A stretch of 64,000 bases of DNA from Panopea generosa (lineage: Eukaryota > Mollusca > Bivalvia > Adapedonta > Hiatellidae). A program made the translations under genes and the position numbers. Of the stretch, positions 49,701 to 60,897 are shown in pieces; the first letter of the stretch is position 1, and each line of letters starts with the position of its first letter. The notes under the pieces are model-generated. The model did no database searches and was not told the DNA's origin. It saw nothing but the letters and a program-made list of their open reading frames with translations. The stretch spans positions 15,118,482-15,182,481 of the forward strand of contig CM055897.1 of NCBI GenBank assembly GCA_029582155.1, written 5' to 3'.

Positions 49701-52700
49701 TGTAGAATGTGGTTATTTAAGAAGCTTACCTGTTTGTAGAATGTGGTTATTTAAGAAGCTTACCTGTTTGTAGAATGTGGTTATTTAAGGAGCTCACCTC
49801 TTTGTAGAATGTGGTTATTTAAGGAGCTTACATGTTTGTAGAATGTGGTTATTTAAGGAGCTTACATGTTTGTAGAATGTGGTTATTTAAGAAGCTTATC
49901 TGTTTGTAGAATGTGGTTATTCAAGGAGCTTACATGTTTGTAGAATGTGGTTATTTAAGGAGCTTACATGTTTGTAGAATGTGGTTATTTAAGGAGCTGA
50001 CATGTTTGTAGGATGTGGTTATTTAAGGAGCTTACATGTTTGTAGAATGTGGTTATTTAAGGAGCTCACATGTTTGTAGAATGTGGTTATTTAAGGAGCT
50101 TACATGTTTGTAGAATGTGGTTATTTAAGAAGCTTACCTGTTAGTAGAATGTGGTTATTCAAGGAGCTAACATGTTTGTAGAATGTGGTTATTTAAGGAG
50201 CTTACCTGTTTGTAGAATGTGGTTATTTTTAGGAACTGGTAAGTTTGTAGGATGACATTATTTAAGGAACTGGTATGTATTGTATGATTTGGATATTTAA
50301 GGAGCTTACGTGTTTGTAGAATGCGGTTATTTAAGGAGCTTACATGTTTGTAGAATGTGGTTATTTAAGAAGCTTACCTGTTTGTAGAATGTGGTTATTT
50401 AAGAAGCTTACCTGTTTGTAGAATGTGGTTATTTAAGGAGCTCACCTCTTTGTAGTATGTGGTTATTTAAGGAGCTTACCTGTTTGTAGAATGTGGTTAT
50501 TCAAGGAGTTTACATGTTTGTAAAATGTGGTTATTTAAGGAGCTTACATATTTGTAGAATGTGGTTATTTAAGGAGCTTACATGTTTGTAGAATCTGGTT
50601 ATTTAAGGAGCTTACATGTTCGTAGAATGTGGTTATTTAAGGAGCTTACATGTTTGTAGAATCTGGTTATTCAAGGAGCTTACATGTTCGTAGAATGTGG
50701 TTATTTAAGGAGCTTACATGTTCGTAGAATTTGGTTATTTAAGGAGCTTACATATTTGAAGAATTTGGTTATTTAAGGAGCTTACATGTTTGTAGAATGT
50801 GGTTATTTAAGGAGCTTACCTGTTTGTAGAATGTGGTTATTTAAGAAGCTTACCTGTTTGTAGAATGTGGTTATTTAAGGAACTTACATGTTTGTAGAAT
50901 GTGGTTATTTAAGGAGCTTACATGTTTGTAGAATGTGGTTATTTAAGGAACTTACATGTTTGTAGAATGTGGTTATTTAAGGAGCTTACATGTGTGAGAA
51001 TGAGGTTATTTAAGGAGCTTACCTGTTAGTAGAATGTGGTTATTCAAGGATCTAACATGTTTGTAGAATGTGGTTATTTAAGGAGCTTACCTGTTTGTAG
51101 AATGTGGTTATTTTTAGGAACTGTCAAGTTTGTAGGATGTGGTTATTTAAGGAACTGGTAAGTATTGTATGATTTGGATATTTAAGGAGCTTACGTGTTT
51201 GTAGAATGTGGTTATTTAAGGAGCTTACATGTTTGTAGAATGTGGTTATTTAAGAAGCTTACCTGTTTATAGAATGTGGTTATTTAAGAAGCTTACCTGT
51301 TTGTAGAATGTGGTTATTTAAGGAGCTCACCTCTTTGTAGAATGTGGTTATTTAAGGAGCTTACCTGTTTGTAGAATGTGGTTATTCAAGGAGCTTACAT
51401 GTTTGTAGAATGTGGTTATTTAGGGAGCTGGTGGGTTTGTAAAATGTGGTTATTTATGGAGCTGGTGGGTTTGTAGAATGTGGTTATTTAAGGAGCTTAC
51501 ATGTTTGTAGAATGTGGTTATTAAGCAGCTTACGTGTTTGTAGAATGTGGTTATTCAAAGAGCTTAGATGTTTGTTGAATGTGGTTATTCAAGGAGCTTA
51601 CATGTTTGTAGAATGTGGTTATCAAGCAGCTTACGTGTTTGTAGAATGTGGTTATTCAAAGAGCTTATGTGTTTGTAGAATGTGGTTAGTTAATGAGCTG
51701 GTTGGTTTGTACGATGTGGTTATTTAAGGAGCTTATGTGTTTGTAGAATGTGGTTATTTAAGGAGCTTACATGTTTTTAGAATGTGGTTATTCAAGGAGC
51801 TTACGTTTTTGTAGAATGTGATTAGTTAATGAGCTGTGTGGTTTGTAGGATGTGGTTATTTAAGGAGCTTACCTGTTTGTAGAATGTGGTTATTTAAGGA
51901 GCTGTTGGTTTGTAGAATGTGGTTATTCAAGGAGTTGATATGTTTGTAGAATGTGATTATTTAAGCAGCTGATGGGTTTGTAGAATGTGGTTATTCAAGG
52001 AGATTACATGTTTGTAGAATGTGGTTATTTAAAAAGCTTACATGTTTGTAGAATGTGGTTATTCGAGGAGATTACATGTTTGTAGAATGTGGTTATTTAA
52101 AAAGCTTACATGTTTGTAGAATGTGGTTATTCAAGGAACTGGTGGGTTTGTAGAATGTAGGATGTTGTTATTTAAGGAGCTTATGTGTTTGTAGGATGTG
52201 GTTATTTAAGGAGCTTATGTTTTTGTAGAATGTTGTTATTTAAGGAGCTTATGTGTTTGTAGAATGTGGTTATTTAAGGAACTTGTGTGTTTGTAGAATG
52301 TGGTTATTTAAGGATCTTACCTGTTTGTAGAATGTGGTTATTCAAGGAGCTTATGTGTTTGTAGAATGTGGCTATTAAAGGAGCTTATGTGTTTGTAGAA
52401 TGTGGCTATTTAAGAAGCTTACCTGTTTGTAGAATGTGGTTATTTAAGAAGCTGTGGGTTTGTAGAATGTGGTTATTTAAGGAGCTTATGTGTTTGTAGG
52501 ATGTGGTTATTGAAGGAGCTTACCTGTTTGTAGAATGTGGTTATTGAAGGAGCTGATGGGTTTGTAGAATGTGGTTATTTAAGGAGCTTATGTGTTTGTA
52601 GAATGTGGTTATTCAAGGAGCTTACCTGTTTGTAGAATGTGGTTATTTAAGGAGCTTATGTGTTTGTAGGATGTGGTTATTCAAGGAGTTTACGTGTTTG

Positions 52701-55700
52701 TAGAACGTGGCTATTCAAGGAGCTTATGTGTTTGTAGAATGTGGCTATTTAAGGAGCTTACCTGTTTGTAGAATGTGGTTATTTAAGAAGCTGTGGGTTT
52801 GTAGAATGTGGCTATTTAAGGAGCTTACCTGTTTGTAGAATGTGGTTATTTAAGAAGCCGTGGGTTTGTAGAATGTGGCTATTTAAGGAGCTTACCTGTT
52901 TGTATAATGTGGTTATTGAAGGAGCTTATGTGTTTGTAGAATGTGGCTATTTAAGGAGCTTACCTGTTTGTAGAATTTGGTTATTTAAGAAGCTGTGGGT
53001 TTGTAGAATGTGGCTATTGAAGGAGCTTACCTGTTTGTAGAATGTGGTTATTGAAGGAGCTTATGTGTTTGTAGAATGTGGCTATTTAAGGAGCTTACCT
53101 GTTTGTAGAATGTGGTTATTCAAAGAGCTTATGTGTTTGTAGAATGTGGCTATTTAAGGAGCTTACCTGTTTGTAGAATGTGGATATTTAAGAAACTGTG
53201 GGTTTGTAGAATGTGGTTATTTAAGGAGCTTACCTGTTTGTAGAATGTGGTTATTTAAGAAGCTGTGGGTTTGTAGAATGTGGTTATTTAAGCAGCTTAT
53301 GTGTTTGTAGGATGTGGTTATTGAAGGAGCTAACCTGTTTGTAGAATGTGGTTATTGAAGGAGCTGATGGGTTTGTAGAATGTGGTTATTTAAGGATCTT
53401 ATGTGTTTGTAGGATGTGGTTATTCAAGGAGATTACCTGTTTGTAGAATGTGGTTATTGAAGGAGCTGGTAAGTTTGTAGAATTGGTTATTTAAGAAGCT
53501 GTGGGTTTGTAGAATGTGGTTATTTAAGGAGCTTATGTGTCTGTAGGATGTGGTTATTGAATGAGCTTATGTGTTTGTAGAATGTGGTTATTTAAGGGAC
53601 TTGTGTGTTTGTAGAATGTGGTTATTTAAGGAACTTGTGTGTTTGTAGAATGTGGTTATTTAAGGAGCTTATGTGTTTGTAGGATGTGGTTATTGAAGGA
53701 GCTAATGTGTTTGTAGGATGTTGTTATTGAAGGAGCTTATGTGTTTGTAGGATGTGGTTATTGAATGAGCTTATGTGTTTGTAGAATGTGGTTATTGAAG
53801 GAGCTTATGTGTTTGTAGAATGTGGTTATTTAAGGAACTTGTGTGTTTGTAGAATGTGGTTATTTAAGGAGCTTATGTGTTTGTAGGATGTGGTTATTGA
53901 AGGAACTTGTGTGTTTGTAGAATGTGGTTATTTAAGGAGCTTACCTGTTTGTAGAATGTGGTTATTTAAGAAGCTGTGGGTTTGTAGAATGTGGTTATTT
54001 AAGGAGCTTATGTGTTTGTAGGTTGTGGTTATTGAAGGAGCTTATGTGTTTGTAGAATATGGTTATTGAAGGAGCTGGTAAGTTTGTAGAATGTGGTTAT
54101 TTAAGAAGCTGTGGGTTTGTAGAATGTGGTTATTTAAGGAGCTTATGTGTTTGTAGGATGTGGTTATTGAAGGAGCTTATGTGTTTGTAGAATGTGGTTA
54201 TTTAAGGTACTTGTGTGTTTGTAGAATGTTGTTATTTAAGAAGCTGTGGGTTTGTAGAATGTGGTTATTTAAGGAGCTTATGTGTTTGTAGGATGTGGTT
54301 ATTGAAGGAGCTTATGTGTTTGTAGAATGTTGTTATTTAATGAGCTTATGTGTTTGTAGAATGTGGTTATTTAAGGAACTTGTTTGTTTGAAGAATGTGG
54401 TTATTAAAGGAGCTTATGTGTTTGTAGAATGTTGTTATTTAATGAGCTTATGTGTTTGTAGAATGTGGTTATTTAAGGAACTTGTGTGTTTGAAGAATGT
54501 GGTTATTTAAGGAGCTTATGTGTTTGTAGAATGTGGTTATTGAAGGAGCTGATGGGTTTGTAGAATATGGTTATTTAAAGAGCTTATGTGTTTGTAGGAT
54601 GTGGCTTTTTAAGGAGCTTATGTGTTTGTAGGATGTGGTTATTGAAGGAACTTGTGTGTTTGTAGAATGTGGTTATTTAAGGAGCTTACCTGTTTGTAGA
54701 ATGTGGTTATTTAAGAAGCTGTGGGTTTGTAGAATGTGGTTATTTAAGGAGCTTATGTGTTTGTAGGATGTGGTTATTGAAGGAGCTTACCTGTTTGTAG
54801 AAAGTGGTTATTTAAAAAGTTGTGGGTTTGTAGAATGTGGTTATTTAAGGAGCTGATGTGTTTGTAGGATGTGAATATTTAAGGATCTGGTTGGTTTTTA
54901 GAATGTGGTTATTTAAGGAGCAGGTGGGATTGTAAGATGTGAATATTTAAGGAGCTGGTAAGTTTGTAGAATGTCATTATTTAAAGAGCAGGTGGGATTG
55001 TAAGATGTGAATATTTAAGGAGCTGGTAAGTTTGTAGAATGTCGTTATTTAAGGAGCTGGTGGGATTGTAGGATGTGAATATTTAAGGAGCTGGTGGGAT
55101 AGTAGGATGTGAATATTTAATGAGCTGGTCAGTTTGTAGAATGTGGTTATTTAAAGAGCTGGTGGGGATAGTAGGATGTGAATATTTAAGGAGCTGGTAA
55201 GTTTGTAGAATGTGGTTATTTAAGGAATTGATATGTTTGTAGAATGTTGTTATTTAAGGAGCTGATGGCTTTGTAGAATGTGGTTATTTTAGGAGCTTGT
55301 AAGTTTGTAGAATGTGGTTATTAAGGAGTTGATATGTTTGTAGAATGTGAATATTTAAGCAGCTGGTGGGATTGTAGGATGTGGTTATTTAAGGAGCTGG
55401 TGGGGTTTTAGGATGTTAATATTTAAGGAGCTGGTGGGTTTTAAGATGTGAATATTTAAGGAGCTGGTAAGTTTGTAGAATGTGGTTATTTAAGGAGCTG
55501 TTGGGATTGTAGGATGTGAATATTTAAAGAGCTGGTAAGTTTGTAGAATGTGGTTATTCAAGGAGCTGGTAGGATTATAGGATGTGAATATTTAAGGAGC
55601 TGGTAAGTTTGTAGAATGTGGTTATTTAAAGAGCTGGTGGGATTGTAGGATGTCAATATTTGAGGAGCTGGTAAGTTTGTAGAATGTGGTTATTTAAGGA

Positions 55701-57558
55701 GCTGGTGGGATTGTAGGATGTGAATATTTAAAAAACTGGTAAGTTTGTAGAATGTGGTTATTTAAGAAGCTGGTGGGATTGTAGGATGTAAATATTTAAG
55801 GAGCTGGTAAGTTTGTAGAATGTGGTTATTTAAGGAGCTGGTGGGATTGTAGGATGTGAATATTTAAAAAACTGGTAAGTTTGTAGAATGTGGTTATTTA
55901 AGAAGCTGGTGGGATTGTAGGATGTGAATATTTAAGAAGCTATTGGGATTGTAGAATGTCATTATTTAAAGAGCAGGTGGGATTGTAAGATGTGAATATT
56001 TAAGGAGCTGGTAAGTTTGAAAATGTTGTTATTCAAGGAGCTGGTGGGTTTGTAAGATGTGAATATTTAAGGAGCTGGTAAGTTTGTAGAATGTGGTTAT
56101 TTAAGGAGCTTTTGGGATTGTAGGATGTGAATATTTAAGGAGCTGGTGGGATTGTAGGATGAAAATATTTAAGGAGCTGGTTAGTTTGTAGAATGTGGTT
56201 ATTTTAGGAGTGGTAAGTTTGTAGAATGTGGCTATTAAGGAGTTGATATGTTTGTAGAATGTGATTATTTAAGCAGCTGATGGGATTGTAGGATGTGGTT
56301 ATTTAAGGAGCTGGTTGGATTTTAGGATGTGAATATTTAAGGAGCTGGTGGATTCGTAAGATGTGAATATTTAAGGAGCTGGTAAGTTTGTAGAATGTGG
56401 TTATTTAAGGAGCTGTTGGGATTGTAGGATGTGAATATTTAAGGAGCTGATGGGTTTGTAGAATGTGGTTATTTAAGGAGCTGGTAGGATTGTAGGATGT
56501 GAATATTAAAGGAGCTGGTAAGTTTGCAGAATGTGGTTATTTAAGGAGCTGGTGGGATTGTAGGATGTAAATATTTAAGGAGCTGGTAAGTTTGTAGAAT
56601 GTGGTTATTTAAAGAGCTGGTAGGATTGTAGGATGTGAATATTTAAAGAGCTGGTAGGTTTGTAGAATGTGGTTATTTAAGGAGCTGGTGGGTTTGTAGG
56701 ATGTAAATATTTAAGGAGCTGGTAAGTTTGTAGGATGTGATTATTTAAGGAGCTATTGGGATTGTAGGATGTGAATATTTAAGGAGCTGGTTAGTTTGTA
56801 TAATGTGGTTATTTAAGGAGCTGGTGGGATTATAGGGTGTCAATATTTAAGGAGCTGGTTAGTTTTTATACTGTAGTTATTTAAGGAGCTGGTGGGATTG
56901 TCGGATGTAAATATTTAAGGAGCTGGTAAGTTTATAAAATGTGGTTATTGAAGGAGCTTGTGGGTTTGTAAGATGTGAATATTTAAGGAGCTAGTAAGTT
57001 TGTAGAATGTGGTTATTTAAGGAGCTGGTGGGATTGTAGGATGTGAATATTGTAGGAGCTGGTTGGATTGTAGGATGAAAATATTTAAGGAGCTGGTTAG
57101 TTTTAGAATGTGGTTATTTAAGGAGGTGGTGGGATTGTTGGATGTGAATATTTAAGCAGCTGATGGGTTTTTAGAATGTGGTTATTTAAGGAACTTACAT
57201 GTCTGTAGAATGTGGTTATTTAAGGAGCTTGTGGGTTTGTAGGATGTAGTTGTTTGAGGAAATGGTAAGTTTATAGAATGTGGTTATTTAAGGAGCTTGT
57301 GGGTTTGAAGGATGTAGTTGTTTGAGGAACTGGTAAGTTTGTAGAATGTGGTTATTTAAGGAGCTGGTGGGATTGTAAGATGTGAATATTTAAGGAGCTG
57401 GTAAGTTTGTAGAATGTGAATATTTAAGGAGCTGGTGGGTTCGTAAGATGTGAATATTTAAGGAGCTGGTAAGTTTGTAGAATGTGGTTATTTAAGGAGC
57501 TGTTGGCAATGTAGGATGTGAATATTTAAGGAGCTGATGGGTTTGTAGAATGTGGTTA
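46781..57558 (+). repeat. 34-bp tandem array, left part, seeded at the exon E splice donor
   Basis: The common unit is ATGTGGTTATTTAAGGAGCT followed by TACATGTTTGTAGA, 34 nt. The first few units after the exon are strongly diverged (46791-46918) and then become regular. Variants are zoned. TTACATG forms dominate to about 51.4 kb. TTATGTG, TTACCTG and GCTGTGGG forms dominate at 51.4-54.85 kb. From 54.85 kb, alternating GATGTGAATATTTAAGGAGC and GAATGTGGTTATTTAAGGAG units with TGGTAAGTTTGTAG or TGGTGGGATTGTAG endings make a dimer of about 68 bp. Many units keep CTG-GTAAGTTTG, a good 5' splice-site match. Open frames in it (51446-51727, 52840-53040, 54295-54510) are period artefacts. Confidence 0.9.
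48294..49100 (+). repeat. 578-bp (17-unit) duplication in the 34-bp array
   Basis: The rare variants CGCATTTGTAGAAAGTGG (48301 and 48879) and TTTGTAAGATGTGGTTATTA (near 48473 and 49051) recur exactly 578 bp apart in the same order, together with GAATTTGGTTATTCAAGG and GTTAGCTAAGGAGCTG between them. A second pair of landmarks, TGTATGATTTGGATATTT at 50281 and 51166, marks another block shift of about 885 bp. Confidence 0.7.
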
Positions 57559-58390
57559 TTATACCCCCAACAAACGAAGTTTGAGAGGGTATATTGGAGT
57601 CACCCTGTGGTTGGTCTGTCGGTCTGTTGGTCTGTCGGTCTGTCAGTCTGTCGGTCGGTCTGTCTGTCCGTTGCAATTTTCCTTGTCCGGAGCATCACTT
57701 GAAAAGTACTGGATGGAATTTCATCAAACGTCATACAATGGTAGAATATAATGAGAGGAAGTGCAGTGTACAAGAAACATAACCCTATTCTTGCTAATTA
57801 CAGAGTTATTGCCCTTTGATATATTTCCCTTGTCCAGAGCATTACTTTTAAAGTACTGGATGAAATTTCATCAAACTTCATACAATGGTAGAATATAATG
57901 ACAGGAAGTGCAGTGTACAGGAAACATAACTCTATTCTTGCTAATTACAGAGTTATTGCCCTTTGATATATTTCCCTTGTCCGGAGCATTACTTTTAAAG
58001 TACTGGATGGAATTTCATCAAACTTCATACAATGGTAGAATATAATGAGAGGAAGTGCAGTGTACAGGAAACATAACTCTATTCTTGCTAATTACAGAGT
58101 TATTGCCCTTTGATATATTTCCCTTGTCCGGAGCATAACTTTTAAAGTACTGGATGGAATTTCATCAAACTTCATACAATGGTAGAATATAATGACAGGA
58201 AGTGCAGTGTACAGGAAACATAACTCTATTCTTGCTAATTACAGAGTTATTGCCCTTTGATATATTTCCCTTGTCTGGAGCATAACTTTAAAACTATTGG
58301 ATATAATTTAATAAAACTTCATACAATGGTAAGCCATTTTCTGTCATGGCAGCATTCGGGGGTATTCATCACCTGCAGTGATAGCTCTAG
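57559..58390 (+). mobile_element. Helitron-like (pearl-type) non-autonomous element inserted in the 34-bp array
   Basis: The 5' end has an 8-bp hairpin (ATACCCCC with GAGGGTAT) containing an inner CAAAC-GAA-GTTTG stem. Next is a GGTCTGTC microsatellite (57612-57668), then four complete 147-bp core repeats plus part of a fifth (GAGC landmarks at 57690, 57837, 57984, 58131, 58278). The 3' end has a hairpin ATCAC-CTGCA-GTGAT (58368-58382) followed by AGCTCTAG. Removing 57559-58390 restores the array unit GTGGTTA|TTTAATGAGC without duplication, an insertion between A and T. Terminal hairpin, CTRR end and A/T target without duplication are Helitron traits. The start is TT, not the canonical TC, and a T|T placement two bases to the right fits as well. 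There is no coding capacity. Confidence 0.75.
57612..57668 (+). repeat. GGTCTGTC-type microsatellite
   Basis: Repeats of GGTCTGTC and GGTCTGTTG form the microsatellite part of the Helitron-like element, between its 5' hairpin and its 147-bp core repeats. Small open frames on both strands here (57488-57676 and 57594-57782) are not genes. Confidence 0.85.
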
Positions 58391-59566
58391 TTTAATGAGC
58401 TGGTGGGATTGTAGGATGTGAATATTTAAAGAGCTGGTAAGTTTGTAGAATGTGGTTATTCAAGGAGCTGGTAAGTTTGTAAAATGTGGTTATTCAAGGA
58501 GCTGGTAGGATTGGAGGATGTGAATATTTAAGGAGCTGGTAAGTTTGTAGAATGTTGTTGTTTAAGGAGCTGGTGGGATTGTAAGATGTGAATATTTAAG
58601 GAGCTGGTAAGTTTGTAGAATGTGGTTGTTTAAGGAGCTGGTGGGATTGTAGGATGTGAATATTTAAGGAGCTGGTAAGTTTGCAGAATGTTGTTATTTA
58701 AGGAGCTGGTGGGTTTGTAAGATGTGAATATTTAAGGAGCTGGTAAGTTTGTAGAATGTTGTTATTTAAGGAGCTGGTGGGATTGTAGGATGTGAATATT
58801 TAAGGAGCTGGTGGGATTGTAGGATGTGAATATTTAAAAAGCTGGTAAGTTTGTAGAATGTGGTTATTTAAGAAGCTGGTGGGATTGTAGGATGTGAATA
58901 TTTAAGGAGCTATTGGGATTGTAGGATGTGAATATTTAAGGAGCTTGTTAGTTTGTAGAATGTGGTTTTTTAAGGAGCTGGTGGGATTGTAGGATGTGAA
59001 TATTTAAGGAGCTGGTAAGTTTGTAAAATGTGGTTATTTAAGGAGCTGGTGGGTTTGTAAGATGTGAATATTTAAGGAGCTGGTAAGTTTGTAGAATGTG
59101 ATTATTTAAGGAGCTGGTGGGATTATAGGATGTGAATATTTAAGGAGCTGGTAAGTTTGTAGAATGTGGTTATTTAAGGAGTTGGTGGGATGATAGGATG
59201 TAAATAGTTATTGTTGGTAGAATGTGAATATTTAAGCAGCTGATGGGTTTTTAGAATGTGGTTATTTAAGAAACTTACATGTCTGTAGGATGTGGTTATT
59301 TAAGGAACTGGTAAGTTTGTAGGATGTGATTGTTTGAGGAACTGGTAAGTTTGTAGAATGTGGTTATTTAAGGAGCTGGTAAGTTTGTAAGATGTGGTTG
59401 TTTAAGGAACCAGTCAATTTGTAAGATGTGGTTATTTGAGGAACTGATAAGTTTGTAGGATGAGGTTATTTAAGGAGCTTGTATGTTTGTAGAATGAGGT
59501 TATTTAAGGAACTGTTAAGTTTGTAGGATGTGGTTATTTAAGGAACTGGTAAGTTTGTAGGATAGG
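58391..59566 (+). repeat. 34-bp tandem array, right part
   Basis: This continues the array after the inserted element in the same phase and subfamily: GATGTGAATATTTAAGGAGC / TGGTAAGTTTGTAGAATG dimers of about 68 bp. After about 59.2 kb the units become less regular. Most units carry CTG-GTAAGTTTG. Confidence 0.9.
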
Positions 59567-60518
59567 TTTTAGCTTGACAATTCAGGAAATAAAGAGAGCT
59601 ATTCTACTTATCCAAGCCTCAGTATCACACCTTGGTAAAAGTTTTGCATGCAAGTCTTTATCTCAATAACCTTTGTATGTATTGACTTGAAACTTTACAC
59701 AAGCCTTCCCAGTCATCAACCCTACTACAATAACTTAGTAAGATTACTCTTAAATGAATATAATGCAAATTATTGCCATTGTTTGACTTAAAAATTCTGT
59801 TTAAAGTTTTGCATGCAAGTACCATCATGTCCATATCTCACCAACCATTCAATATATAAATTTTGATTGAAACTTTACATAAGCCTTCCCAGTCATCAAC
59901 CCTACTACACTAACTAAGTTAGATAACTCTTGCTTGAATATGATTAAAAATTTTGCCGTTGTTTGACTTAGAAATTCTGTTTAAAGTTTTGCTAGCAAGT
60001 GCCATCATGTCCATATCTTACCAACCATTCAATATATTTGTTTGAAACTTTACACAAGCACCTAGTCATCAACCCTACTACACTTACTAAGTTAGATAAC
60101 TCTTGCTTGAATATAATACAAATTATTGCCCTTGTTTAACTTAGAAATTCTTGATAATTTTTTGCGTGCAAGTACCATCAAGTCCATATCACACCAACCA
60201 CTCAATATATTTGATTGAAACTTTACATATGGCTTTGTAGTCATGAAACCAAATAAATTAATTAAGTGGGATAACTCTTACCAGATTTTTTTTAATATTA
60301 AGGCCTTTGTTTGACTAATTTTATAACTCAGCAGTCACTGCATGTATTGGATTGAATCTTCATACAAGTTATTGCAGTTATAAGACCTACTCAATTGTTG
60401 ATTTTATGATTTAGATAACTCTTATTTGCTTGGATTTGTCATCAGTTTTAATCAAATTTGTACTTTTGTGACAAATATTTGAATAGTCGAGCACGCTGTC
60501 CCTCCGACAGCTCTTGTT
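59567..60518 (+). mobile_element. Family A element, copy 3 (best-preserved 3' end), inserted in the array
   Basis: The left end, TTTTAGCTTGACAATTCAGG, is followed by core repeats of about 175-180 bp with AAGCCTTCCCAGTCATCAAC at 59701 and 59881 and a changed version near 60055. The right end has GAATAGTCGAGC, then a perfect hairpin GCTGTC-CCTCC-GACAGC and TCTTGTT. The flanks are tandem-repeat sequence (GTAGGATAGG on the left, AATTAAAGGAAC on the right), so it entered an existing array. The border fits insertion between two T residues without duplication, as reported for Helentron-type elements; the class is inferred. Confidence 0.7.
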
Positions 60519-60897
60519 AATTAAAGGAACTAATAAGTTTGCACGATATGGTTGTTAAAGGAACTGACAGGTTTTTCCAGGATGTGGTTCTTGAAGAACT
60601 GATAGATATAATTATATGATCTGGTTGTTAAAGAAGTGTCCAGAATATGGTTGTTATAGAAAGTGATAAATTTCAAATGAACTCGTTAGTTTCCAGGATG
60701 ACGTTGTAAACAGAACCGGTAAGTAGCAGGGTTTATGAAGACTAGTAAATAACCATACAGAGGTTAATAAAGATAACTGGCAAAGTGGTTGTATGGCAAC
60801 TTGTTAGTAGCAGGACGTGGTTGTTATGAAAACATGGAAGTAGCAGGATGAAATTGCTAAAGCAACCAATAAAGCAAGAAGTGGTTGAAAATAGCAT
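60519..60897 (+). repeat. Diverged monomers linking the 34-bp and 109-bp arrays
   Basis: Irregular units of about 30-40 bp, such as GATATGGTTGTTAAAGGAAC, GATGTGGTTCTTGAAGAACT and CGTGGTTGTTATGAAAAC with AGTAGCAG endings, link the 34-bp family to the 109-bp family. No open frame or other feature is seen. Confidence 0.7.

Noticed and set aside
51446..54510. Open frames of 66-93 codons in the 34-bp array, rich in VECGY and CRMWL
   Set aside because: They are periodic products of a 34-bp repeat, end at random unit variants, and have no exon borders or domain.
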